This document shows positions 37,430 through 45,785 of a DNA stretch of 54,368 nucleotides, one piece after another (position 1 is the stretch's first letter; the number at the start of each line of letters is the position of its first letter). The notes beneath the pieces are model-generated. The model made no database searches and had not been told where the DNA came from. It saw only the letters and a list, made by a program, of their open reading frames with translations. The stretch is from Pseudomonadota bacterium (GTDB taxonomy: Bacteria; Desulfobacterota; Desulfobacteria; Desulfobacterales; RPRI01), in the NCBI GenBank assembly GCA_018817425.1, contig JAHITX010000126.1, forward strand, positions 1-54,368, written 5' to 3'. The translations under genes and the position numbers were made by a program.

Positions 37430-37475
37430 TTACTATTCTCCCTTTCTATTTGGTTAATCCTCCACCCTTTTCAAC

Positions 37476-37517
37476 CCTGCTTTAAACTTTCATTTTTTAA
37501 AAGCACCATAAAGCAGG
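37476..37517 (-). promoter_or_regulatory. hairpin in the rpsB leader
   Basis: A 9-bp perfect stem, CCTGCTTTA (37476-37484) and TAAAGCAGG (37509-37517), with a smaller CTTT/AAAG pair inside its 24-nt loop. It lies about 47-88 bp before the rpsB start. It has no T-run. By analogy with S2 autoregulation it could be a leader element, but it does not match the E. coli S2 leader closely enough for me to call it one. Confidence 0.35.
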
Positions 37518-37610
37518 TCAACAAATCTAAGGATGTGCGTCGTTTTAAATATGATTATGTAACAATATTATTTTATATCTGCAACAATTATTTTAACATT
37601 TTATGTGTAA

Positions 37611-38504
37611 CTAAAGAGGGGATTTTAGAATATAGCCTGCAAAAAACTCCGGATTTGCTACACGGCTAACAATTTTTTTAGCGGAAGATTCAATGAAATA
37701 TTCTAAAAAAGAGCTATCAGCTTTTTTAGAATAGACAGCGGATATTTTTCCTTTAATTCCTCCTAATCGGCCAGCCCATTCTATTGCATCCTCAATGTTG
37801 CCAAGACGATCAACAAGACCAAGATTTTTTGCCATTTGTCCGGTAAAAATCCGCCCATCTGCGATAGCTTTCACTTTGGCGACATCCATATTGCGCCCTT
37901 TGGAAACGGCACCAACAAACTGCATATGCGTATCATCAACAAAATCCTGAAGCAATATCTTTTCTTTTTCCGTCATTTTACGTACAGGAGATCCTATATC
38001 TTTATATTCACCACTTTTGACTACAACCGGATATAAACCTATTTTTTGCAAAATTTCTTCAAAATTAGTAAAACCGATTATTACCCCTATACTGCCGGTT
38101 ATAGTACCCGGATTGGCCATTATACCATCCGTGCCGGCAGCAATATAATATCCTCCTGAAGCTGCAACACTGCCCATTGAAGTAATAATTTTCTTTTTTC
38201 CGATTGTTTTCCTGACTTCCCGGAATATTTCCTGGGACGGGCCTACGGCCCCACCAGGGGAATCTATCCTTAAAACAATAGCCTTTATAGAATCGTTCTC
38301 GCGATATTTCTTGATATTATTAACTATTTCCTTGGAATCGGTAATCACACCTAATATTTCAATAACTCCAACCTTTTCTCCTATATTAAAATCGGAATCA
38401 CGTGTTCCAAGAAAAACAAGCATGGAAATACCAAAAATCGTCGCAAAAAAGACAGATGAAGATACTAAGATAAAAAATAGGAATGGGTGTCTTCGTGAAA
38501 ACAT
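37611..38504 (-). CDS. sppA: signal peptide peptidase SppA
   Basis: A 297-residue membrane-anchored serine protease, short form. After an anchor helix (FLFFILVSSSVFFATIFGI) come LRIDSPGGAVGPSQEI, the catalytic Ser in MGSVAASGGYYIA and the Lys in VKSGEYKDIGSP, forming the Ser-Lys dyad. It degrades cleaved signal peptides in the membrane. It is separated from rpsA by a terminator, so it must have its own promoter or depend on read-through. Confidence 0.94.
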   Translation of the reverse strand: MFSRRHPFLFFILVSSSVFFATIFGISMLVFLGTRDSDFNIGEKVGVIEILGVITDSKEIVNNIKKYRENDSIKAIVLRIDSPGGAVGPSQEIFREVRKTIGKKKIITSMGSVAASGGYYIAAGTDGIMANPGTITGSIGVIIGFTNFEEILQKIGLYPVVVKSGEYKDIGSPVRKMTEKEKILLQDFVDDTHMQFVGAVSKGRNMDVAKVKAIADGRIFTGQMAKNLGLVDRLGNIEDAIEWAGRLGGIKGKISAVYSKKADSSFLEYFIESSAKKIVSRVANPEFFAGYILKSPL

Positions 38505-38536
38505 ATATGTTTTAAAATTTGTTTAAAGTTGTTTAC

Positions 38537-38570
38537 AAAAAAAGCAGCCGTCAATTCGGCTGCTTTTTTT
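38537..38570. terminator. intrinsic terminator between rpsA and sppA
   Basis: A perfect 14-bp stem, AAAAAAAGCAGCCG (38537-38550) and CGGCTGCTTTTTTT (38557-38570), with a 6-nt loop, 9 bp after the rpsA stop. The A-tract/T-tract symmetry allows function in both directions. Confidence 0.88.
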
Positions 38571-38578
38571 GTAAAAGA

Positions 38579-40420
38579 TTATTCTCCGTTTAATTTTTCC
38601 TGAAGATTTTCCCGCAAAATCTCCCCGAAAGCAGACGTCGCTGGTTTCATATTACTTATGTAATCTGTAAGAACATTCTGATCATTATCCATTTGGAGTC
38701 GTTTGATGGAAAGACCTATTCTTCTTTCTACGCTGTTTATATTCATAACTTTAGCGTTTAACACTTCTCCAAGATTGTATTTTCCAACAGGAGTTTTGAT
38801 CTTCTCTTTACTGATTTCAGAAACATGGACAAGCCCCTCTATTCCTTCTTCAAGCTCTACAAATATACCAAAATCAGTTACATTCGTTATTGTTCCTACA
38901 ATTTCTTTTCCAACAGTATAACGCGTGCTGACTGTTTCCCACGGATCTTTCTGAAGCTGCTTTATACCCAATGAGAATCTTTCATTTTCTTTTTCTATTG
39001 CCAAAACCACGGCCTGGATAACATCCCCTTTTTTATAAAGTTCAGAAGGATGCTTTATGCGTTTGGTCCACGAAATATCCGAAATATGAATAAGGCCATC
39101 AATACCTTCATCAATACCTACAAAAATTCCAAAATCGGTTATATTTTTTACTTTACCTTCAATAGTAGTTCCAACCGGATAGTTTTCGCTTATTATATCC
39201 CAAGGATTCGGAACAACTTGTTTTACACCAAGAGAAATCCGCCTGTTTTCAGGTTTGATATCAAGGACGACTGATTCAACCATTTCACCGACAGAAAATA
39301 TCTTGGAAGGATGGCGTACTTTTCGGGCCCATGACATTTCAGAAACATGAATAAGCCCTTCAATACCTTCTTCAAGCTCAACAAAAGCACCATAATCTGT
39401 CAGGCTAACGACTTTGCCGGTAACCCGTTCGCCAATGGGGTATTTTTCCGAAGCCCTTATCCATGGATCCTCAACAAGCTGTTTCATGCCAAGGGACACT
39501 CTTTCCTTTTCCTTGTCTATGCTCAGAATTTTTACTGTAATCTTGTCTCCAACGGCAAACATTTCGGCAGGATGCTTGATTCTGCCCCATGAGATGTCTG
39601 TAATATGCAGGAGGCCATCAACACCTCCAAGATCAACAAACACTCCATATTCAGTAATATTTTTAACAAAGCCTTCAGTAATTTTATCCTCGAAAATTGT
39701 AGAAAGAGTAGCTGTTCTTTTGCTATCGCGATCTTGCTCCAGAATAGCTCTTCTTGAAAGAACAACGTTACTTCGTTTTCTGTTATACTTTAATATCTTA
39801 AAAGCAAACGTTTTCCCTACAAGTTCATCAAGATTGCGTATAGGGCGTAAATCGGCCTGAGAACCCGGCAGAAAAGCCTGCACCCCGACATCAACGGAAA
39901 AACCGCCTTTAACGCGGCTTAATATAACACCTTCTATAGTTCCGTCATCATCATGCGCTTTCTTAATATCATCCCATACCTTGACTTTCTCGGCCTTCTC
40001 TTTTGACAGAATAACCCTTTCTTCTTCGTCATCCCACCATTCCACCATAACTTCTACGGTATCTCCCGGCTCAATATTAACCTTGCCGTCTTCATCCTTA
40101 AACTCATATATTTTTATCTGTCCTTCAGACTTATAGCCAATATCGACCAAAACATAATCTTTGTCTATGGAAATAACCCTTCCGCTGACAACTTCACCTT
40201 CCTGAAAACGCTTAAAACTTTCATCATACATATCCATAAGCGTTTCCATACTTTCTTCTTGGTTTTCTTCTTGGCTTTTTTCTTGTTCAGACATTATTTC
40301 ATCCGATGTATCAGACCCAAAATCCATTTCCTGAACTTTGTCATTGTCTGCTGATTTGGAATCCAACATGTCTTCCTGATTTTGATCTTCGTTTGTATTC
40401 GAGTTAACCTGATTTTCCAT
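38579..40420 (-). CDS. rpsA: 30S ribosomal protein S1
   Basis: A 613-residue protein with six S1 RNA-binding domains, seen from repeated motifs such as FVDLGGVDGLLHITDISW, FVELEEGIEGLIHVSEMSW and FVGIDEGIDGLIHISDISW. The first two domains are divergent and bind the ribosome in other bacteria; the last four bind mRNA. It has an unusual acidic, Gln/Ser-rich extension of about 70 residues at the N-terminus (EDQNQEDMLDSKSADND and similar). A promoter is predicted at 40552-40580. Confidence 0.96.
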   Translation of the reverse strand: MENQVNSNTNEDQNQEDMLDSKSADNDKVQEMDFGSDTSDEIMSEQEKSQEENQEESMETLMDMYDESFKRFQEGEVVSGRVISIDKDYVLVDIGYKSEGQIKIYEFKDEDGKVNIEPGDTVEVMVEWWDDEEERVILSKEKAEKVKVWDDIKKAHDDDGTIEGVILSRVKGGFSVDVGVQAFLPGSQADLRPIRNLDELVGKTFAFKILKYNRKRSNVVLSRRAILEQDRDSKRTATLSTIFEDKITEGFVKNITEYGVFVDLGGVDGLLHITDISWGRIKHPAEMFAVGDKITVKILSIDKEKERVSLGMKQLVEDPWIRASEKYPIGERVTGKVVSLTDYGAFVELEEGIEGLIHVSEMSWARKVRHPSKIFSVGEMVESVVLDIKPENRRISLGVKQVVPNPWDIISENYPVGTTIEGKVKNITDFGIFVGIDEGIDGLIHISDISWTKRIKHPSELYKKGDVIQAVVLAIEKENERFSLGIKQLQKDPWETVSTRYTVGKEIVGTITNVTDFGIFVELEEGIEGLVHVSEISKEKIKTPVGKYNLGEVLNAKVMNINSVERRIGLSIKRLQMDNDQNVLTDYISNMKPATSAFGEILRENLQEKLNGE

Positions 40421-40551
40421 TAAAAAAAAATACCCCCTTAGCCTATTTTGTCACTATCAACATTTAGTGATAGCTACTGACAATCTCATTAAGTTATCAG
40501 ACTATATTTTAAAAAACAATCTTATTTTTTATTAAATATGAAAAGTTTTCC

Positions 40552-40580
40552 TATATACATAAAATTCGATATATTTTCAA
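40552..40580 (-). promoter_or_regulatory. sigma-70 promoter of rpsA
   Basis: On the minus strand TTGAAA (40575-40580) and TATATA (40552-40557) are 17 bp apart, giving a leader of about 125 nt. The hexamers are close to consensus, but the region is AT-rich. Confidence 0.42.
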
Positions 40581-40660
40581 CACATATATCAAAATATAAA
40601 CCAGCATAAAGACCGGTTTTTATAAATTCACACTTTACATCAAACTCTTAAAAAAATGAG

Positions 40661-40689
40661 TTGCACACTATAACACATTAATATATATA
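40661..40689 (+). promoter_or_regulatory. sigma-70 promoter candidate of the ATPase-chemosensory operon
   Basis: TTGCAC (40661-40666) and TATATA (40684-40689) are spaced by 17 bp, about 115 bp upstream of the ATPase start. The AT-rich background makes chance matches likely. Confidence 0.33.
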
Positions 40690-40808
40690 TTATATATAAC
40701 AGCTTCAAAATTAATGGAATCTTTTAATTCATAAACGCTGGTATTAATACGGCAATATACCGGAATTTATCAAGTAACTATAGTTTCAGATAAAGGAATT
40801 AGTTATAT

Positions 40809-43202
40809 ATGACCGTCAACCCTTCCAAGGAAAACCAAATTAAAAATAAAATCAAAGAAGCCAAAATTTACTATTCCATGGGGATGTTAGGTGATGCTTT
40901 GCATATTTATGAAAAATTACTGTCAGACAATTCTTTTACTGATTCAACAGAATTCAAACATATTCAAGAAAAAGTAAACCAGATAAAAAAAGAAGTTGAT
41001 AACAGTAAAAAAATCTCAACACCCGATTTATCAGCAAGTGATATTAACATAATTGAAAAATCGATAACAAACACAGGAAATATTAAAGATATTATTAATA
41101 ATGCACTTGCTCTTAAAGAGCTTGGTCTTGCAAGAAAGTCCTCTATAGAATTTGAAAAATTACTAAAATTCGATTGCTCAAAAGAAGGGTATACCCCGTT
41201 TACAATAATTACTGAAATGCTTTTAAATCTGTTTAAAGTTGAACCTTTTAATACAGTCCTTGAAAAAGCAAATAAAACCATTAGTGAAAACAAACTTAAA
41301 CCTACAGATATATCTCAGATAAAATTATGGCTTGGCAAGGAACTGGCTAAAAAAGACCACAATGATATTGCAATTTCATTATTCAAGGAAGCAACGGATC
41401 TTGACCCTAATAATGCAGAGGCATCGAAAAAACTAAGTGCCATGCTATCTAGTTCTTCCAATAATTCTAAATTTGATCTTCTTCTCAGCTCATCATTAGT
41501 TACTCAGGATCAGCTCCAAAAAGCTCTGGATCTTTCAAAGAAAACCGGTAAAAGCATCGAATCGGTTCTGATGGAAACTTTCAATATTGAGAAACAGGAC
41601 ATAGGCAAATCCCTTTCATTATATTATAATTGTCCTTTTAAAAGTTTTGACCCATCGTTGCCCGTTCCTGTTGAGCTTATAGGAAAACTGAAAAAATCTT
41701 TTCTTCTTCATTATACTTGGGTTCCGTTAACCTGGGAAAAGAACTATATAGAAATTCTTGTAGATGATCCGAAAGATCTTAGAAAAACAGATTATATAAA
41801 GGCTTTGATGGCAAATCAAAGAATAAAATTTTCTATAGGAATCAAAGAAGATATAATAAAATATATAGCATATTTCTTTTCAGCAGACAAATCTTCTGAA
41901 CCAATGGAATCAAACCTTGATAATCTTGATCTTCTTATACCTGAATTTTCTTTTGAAGAAGAGGAAGAAGAAATTGATACAAGCAAAGATATCGATGAAT
42001 CTTCCAGCCAGGTAGTAAGGCTTGTTGATCAGATCATTGTAACAGCTTACAGAAAAGAAGTCTCCGATATCCATTTTGAGCCCTCCCCTATTACCAAAAA
42101 GATCAGTGTCCGTTTCAGAATGGACGGCGTTTGCAATGAATACCTCCAGGTTCCAATTACAATGGCACCGGCTGTTATTTCAAGGCTGAAAATTATGGCC
42201 GGCCTTGATATTGCCGAAAGACGGCTCCCACAGGATGGAAAGATCAAAATGAACCGCAGAGGTATACCTACATTTGAGCTGCGCATGTCTACCATGCCCA
42301 CTGCGGGCGGTTACGAAGATACGGTTTTAAGAATTCTTGCAAAAGCAGGCGCAATGAAGGTTGATGATATGGGCCTTAATGAACGCAATTTAAAAATTTT
42401 AAAAAAGATCATCAGCATGCCATACGGGCTTGTACTAGCTGTAGGCCCCACCGGTTCCGGCAAAACTACAACTCTTCATTCCGCTCTTGGCCACATTAAT
42501 AAACCGGAAATAAAAATATGGACAGCAGAAGATCCTATTGAAATCACTCAGCTAGGTTTGCGCCAAGTTGAAGTCAAGCCAAGAATAGGACTCGATTTTT
42601 CAAGGGTTATGCGCGGTTTTCTACGCCTTGATCCCGATGTTATCATGATTGGTGAAATGAGGGACAAAGAAACAGCTTCCATAGGTATAGAAGCATCCTT
42701 AACAGGCCATCTTGTCTTTTCGACTCTTCACACAAACAGCGCTCCGGAAACTGTAACCAGGCTTCTTGATATGGGACTTAATCCTCTTAATTTTTCAGAT
42801 GCATTCTTAGGTGTTCTGGCGCAAAGATTAACAAGAAGATTATGTGCAAAGTGCAAAAAAGCATTCAATCCCTCAAAAGATGAATTTTATGAATTAGTTA
42901 CTGAATACGGAGAAGATAAGTTTGAAGCAACGGGTATAAAATATTCATCTGATCTTGTTTTATATACACCGGCAGGATGTGAGGCCTGCTCCGGATCAGG
43001 ATATAAAGGAAGAATGGGAATACATGAACTTATGGAAGGCACACCCACAACAAAGAGTCTTATAAAAAAAGCTGCAAATACGGAAGAACTTTTTACGCAG
43101 GCCTATAAAGATGGAATGACAACCTTAAAACAAGACGGAATAGTTAAGGTCATTAAAGGAATGACCAGTATAGACGAAGTCAGAAGAGTCTGTATAAACT
43201 GA
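40809..43202 (+). CDS. PilB/GspE-type assembly ATPase with TPR-like N-terminal extension
   Basis: A 797-residue secretion ATPase. Residues 1-215 are helical and TPR-like (AKIYYSMGMLGDALHIYEKLL-type repeats, in part). A GspE/MshE N-terminal domain follows at about 225-360 (LVTQDQLQKALDLSKKTGKS). The ATPase core has Walker A GPTGSGKT (546-553), the Asp box TAEDPIE, Walker B VIMIGEMRD (611-619), the His box LTGHLVFSTLHTN, and a C-terminal zinc site C679/C682 and C724/C727. All motifs needed for pilus extension or type II secretion are present. PilB is normally about 570 residues, so the extension is extra. It heads an operon with chemosensory genes, so those probably control this motor. AGGA precedes the ATG. 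Confidence 0.9.
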   Translation: MTVNPSKENQIKNKIKEAKIYYSMGMLGDALHIYEKLLSDNSFTDSTEFKHIQEKVNQIKKEVDNSKKISTPDLSASDINIIEKSITNTGNIKDIINNALALKELGLARKSSIEFEKLLKFDCSKEGYTPFTIITEMLLNLFKVEPFNTVLEKANKTISENKLKPTDISQIKLWLGKELAKKDHNDIAISLFKEATDLDPNNAEASKKLSAMLSSSSNNSKFDLLLSSSLVTQDQLQKALDLSKKTGKSIESVLMETFNIEKQDIGKSLSLYYNCPFKSFDPSLPVPVELIGKLKKSFLLHYTWVPLTWEKNYIEILVDDPKDLRKTDYIKALMANQRIKFSIGIKEDIIKYIAYFFSADKSSEPMESNLDNLDLLIPEFSFEEEEEEIDTSKDIDESSSQVVRLVDQIIVTAYRKEVSDIHFEPSPITKKISVRFRMDGVCNEYLQVPITMAPAVISRLKIMAGLDIAERRLPQDGKIKMNRRGIPTFELRMSTMPTAGGYEDTVLRILAKAGAMKVDDMGLNERNLKILKKIISMPYGLVLAVGPTGSGKTTTLHSALGHINKPEIKIWTAEDPIEITQLGLRQVEVKPRIGLDFSRVMRGFLRLDPDVIMIGEMRDKETASIGIEASLTGHLVFSTLHTNSAPETVTRLLDMGLNPLNFSDAFLGVLAQRLTRRLCAKCKKAFNPSKDEFYELVTEYGEDKFEATGIKYSSDLVLYTPAGCEACSGSGYKGRMGIHELMEGTPTTKSLIKKAANTEELFTQAYKDGMTTLKQDGIVKVIKGMTSIDEVRRVCIN

Positions 43203-43270
43203 TCACAATAATCAACTATCCTATGCACCCTTTTTTGCCGGCAACTTAAGAATAATTTAAAGGAAACGAT

Positions 43271-44077
43271 ATGTCAAAAACAGCCCTTGTAGTTGATAAT
43301 GATTTCTTTTTTGTCGAATTTCTATCAGAACTTCTTGAGAGTAGGGAATATAAAGTTATAAAAGCCTACGATGGGAAGGAAGGCATTACAAAAATTGAAG
43401 ATGAAAATATTGATTTAATGTTTGCTGATATTATAATGCCGAAAATTGACGGAACAGAGCTGATAAAATTTGCACGAATGAAATATCCTGAGAATTGTTT
43501 TGCTATAGTAGCGGTTTCAGGCACGATAATAGAACGTATAGATACTCTTACCAGCATAGGTGCCGATTATTATATAGCTAAAGGCCCTATGGAAAAAATG
43601 GCGGTTAACATAAGTGAATTGATAGATAAAATTGAAAACAATACTTTTAATAAATCCGAAATCGCTGAAATAATTGAATCCGGCAATCTTTTCCCAAGAA
43701 GAGAAGCAGTTGATCTTTTAGATTCCATCAGGTTTCATAAAGCTATAATAGAATGTGTTGGTTTCGGCATTGTAAATATTGACTTTGATACAAAAATTAT
43801 TGGAATAAATTCATGTGCCATAGACATATTAAACAAGACCACCATTGAACTTTTAAACCGACCCGTTACCGATATTTTCTCTCCTGAAGACAAATCAAAA
43901 TTTATTAACACAGTAAAGAATTTTGTTAAAAACAATGAATCTAACGAAACCTCATTTACTACTATTATTAATTCAAAAAAAATAAGAGTTGTAATCACAT
44001 TATTAACCGTTGAAAATAAAGTTGTAGGGCTGATACTGGCTTTGGAGGATTGCGACAAATGGGAAGAACAAGCTTAA
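43271..44077 (+). CDS. response regulator with receiver and PAS domains
   Basis: A 268-residue cytoplasmic protein. The receiver domain (1-120) has VVDND (D9), phospho-acceptor D53 in MFADIIMPKIDG and a lysine at about 104 (YIAKGP). A helical linker precedes a PAS-like domain at about 150-262 (FHKAIIECVGFGIVNIDF, INSCAIDILNKTTIELLNRPV). There is no DNA-binding or enzymatic output domain. In this operon it is the only CheY-like receiver, so it could accept phosphate from CheA and pass the signal through the PAS domain to the pilus motor or receptor; this is inference. It overlaps the receptor gene by 19 nt. Confidence 0.85.
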   Translation: MSKTALVVDNDFFFVEFLSELLESREYKVIKAYDGKEGITKIEDENIDLMFADIIMPKIDGTELIKFARMKYPENCFAIVAVSGTIIERIDTLTSIGADYYIAKGPMEKMAVNISELIDKIENNTFNKSEIAEIIESGNLFPRREAVDLLDSIRFHKAIIECVGFGIVNIDFDTKIIGINSCAIDILNKTTIELLNRPVTDIFSPEDKSKFINTVKNFVKNNESNETSFTTIINSKKIRVVITLLTVENKVVGLILALEDCDKWEEQA

Positions 44078-45372
44078 AAAACAAACTTATAATGTATTTT
44101 TTAATTCTGCTGTTAATTGTAATTGTCGTAATTGCAACGGTAAATCAGACTACGAATGATTTCTTTTTAGCTCAGGGGCTTTCAATTGCTCTTGCTATGG
44201 CTATTGGAACCGTGTTTGGAATTATTTTTTCGCGGTCAATTACTTCGCGTTTAAATAAACTTAGCAAGGTCGCCAAAGAAATCAGCTGTGGCGATTTAAC
44301 ACAAGAAATACAAATCATATCCAGCGATGAAATCCGGGATCTTGAAGAAGTATTTTCTTTAATGGTTAATCACCTAAGAGCATTACTTCTTGATATGAAA
44401 AACGTTTCTTTTAAAATCCATACCACTAACTCAATGTTAAAAATACTGGGGAAAAAGCTTTTAGAAAACAGCAATGATATAGATATCACAGCCAAAGTTA
44501 TTGCGGAAAGTTCTGCCAAACAAACGGAAATTGTAAACTACACTTCTTTAAAGTTTAACAACACTATCAAGGTAATGGATAAGCTGGTAAAACAGTCAAC
44601 CCAAACTATTTCAAAAGTAGATGAAGCAATCAAAAAAACTCAAAAAGGGGAAATAAATGCACGTGAAATAATAAGTCACCTTGAGCTTGTACTCAAACAA
44701 ATGAGTGACTCCGCTCAACCTATTTCAAGATTACCTGAAAAAGTAGAAAAAATAAAAATAGTGACAAATGTAATAGAAGGTATTTCCCAGAAAACAGATC
44801 TTCTGTCTCTCAATGCTTCAATCGAAGCAACAAGAGCCGGTGAATCCGGTAAAGGTTTTGCCATAGTTGCCGAAGAAATAAGAAATATGGCTGAAAGTTC
44901 AAAACAGTCATCAAAAGCTATTACAAAGCTAGTTGAAGATATTCTGGAAGACAATCATATGCTTAAAAATTTCTTAGCCAAGAATCAGGCAGAAATTGAT
45001 AAAGGAAATAAAATTATACACGGTATTGTTCAAACATTTAGTGATATGCTTCTTGGTGTAAAAGATATATTTTCTGAAATAAAAACCATTGAAGAAACCA
45101 CAGTTTTACAGGCCCAGGAACTTAGAGGTTTTTCGGAACATTTCCAAAAGCTTTCTGTTTATGCATCCAGAAACTATGAATCTACTCAAAAAACTACTGT
45201 TTCAGCAAGTAACCAGAAAAATGAAGTTAAAAAAATGGCAAGCGCAATAAATTTACTGGACAAACTTTCTCAAAAGATGATGGAAACGCAACAGCATTTC
45301 ATCCTTCCGGAACAGCCGCAACAAATGCCAAAAAAGTTAAATAATGAAAATAAAGATGATAAACAGCTATGA
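44059..45372 (+). CDS. methyl-accepting chemotaxis-type receptor without periplasmic sensor domain
   Basis: A 437-residue receptor. Two transmembrane helices (about 11-28 and 39-58) are separated by only about 10 residues, so there is no periplasmic ligand domain. A HAMP domain (about 58-110) and a long coiled coil follow. The signalling tip GISQKTDLLSLNASIEATRAGE and GFAIVAEEIRNMAESS is conserved and should bind CheA and CheW. ATG 44059 was chosen over TTG 44050 because GGAGG at 44044-44048 has a normal 10-nt spacing only to ATG. No cheR or cheB is present, and I did not see a clear C-terminal CheR-docking pentapeptide. It may sense membrane state or a partner protein. Confidence 0.88.
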   Translation: MGRTSLKNKLIMYFLILLLIVIVVIATVNQTTNDFFLAQGLSIALAMAIGTVFGIIFSRSITSRLNKLSKVAKEISCGDLTQEIQIISSDEIRDLEEVFSLMVNHLRALLLDMKNVSFKIHTTNSMLKILGKKLLENSNDIDITAKVIAESSAKQTEIVNYTSLKFNNTIKVMDKLVKQSTQTISKVDEAIKKTQKGEINAREIISHLELVLKQMSDSAQPISRLPEKVEKIKIVTNVIEGISQKTDLLSLNASIEATRAGESGKGFAIVAEEIRNMAESSKQSSKAITKLVEDILEDNHMLKNFLAKNQAEIDKGNKIIHGIVQTFSDMLLGVKDIFSEIKTIEETTVLQAQELRGFSEHFQKLSVYASRNYESTQKTTVSASNQKNEVKKMASAINLLDKLSQKMMETQQHFILPEQPQQMPKKLNNENKDDKQL

Positions 45373-45785
45373 AATTATTCGTTTTTAAATCAAAAGATAA
45401 ATATATTGGAATAGAATCCGAATATATTTACAGGATAATTGATGATTATAAAGTAACACCGGTATGCCTTACTCCAAAATGCTATGCCGGCCTGATATTT
45501 TACAGAGGAGAACTTTTTGATGTAATAAATATCAAACTTCTTCTTGGAAGTTCAGAATACTCCGAAAGTGCTTATGATGAATTAATACAAAACCAGCGTA
45601 TAATTATTGTTAAATGGCATAATAAAAAGCTTGCTGTTATTCCGGATGAAATAATCGGCATGATATGGATAGACGGCGACTTCGAAGGCTTAAGCATATA
45701 TCACCATGAAGATAAAAATATAAATTTAATAACACCAGATTATATCTGGAAAAAATTATTAGAGCTTTCCTATGGATATCACTAA
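45369..45785 (+). CDS. CheW-like coupling protein
   Basis: A 138-residue CheW-domain protein (VFKSKDKYIGIESEYIYRII, YAGLIFYRGELFDVINIKLLLG) that links receptor tips to CheA. It starts within an ATGA overlap of the receptor gene and overlaps cheA by 14 nt, so the three are translationally coupled. The domain is somewhat divergent, but the core hydrophobic pattern and RGELFDVIN are typical. Confidence 0.88.
   Translation: MKLFVFKSKDKYIGIESEYIYRIIDDYKVTPVCLTPKCYAGLIFYRGELFDVINIKLLLGSSEYSESAYDELIQNQRIIIVKWHNKKLAVIPDEIIGMIWIDGDFEGLSIYHHEDKNINLITPDYIWKKLLELSYGYH

Larger units (their letters stand above)
40421..40808. other. intergenic region between divergent rpsA and the ATPase gene
   Basis: 388 bp of strongly AT-rich DNA with no gene. 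It carries the two divergent promoters listed separately. The rpsA 5' leader contains an imperfect stem-loop (CTATCA 40454-40459, TGATAG 40468-40473) near the start codon, a possible site for S1 autoregulation, but this is weak. Confidence 0.45.
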
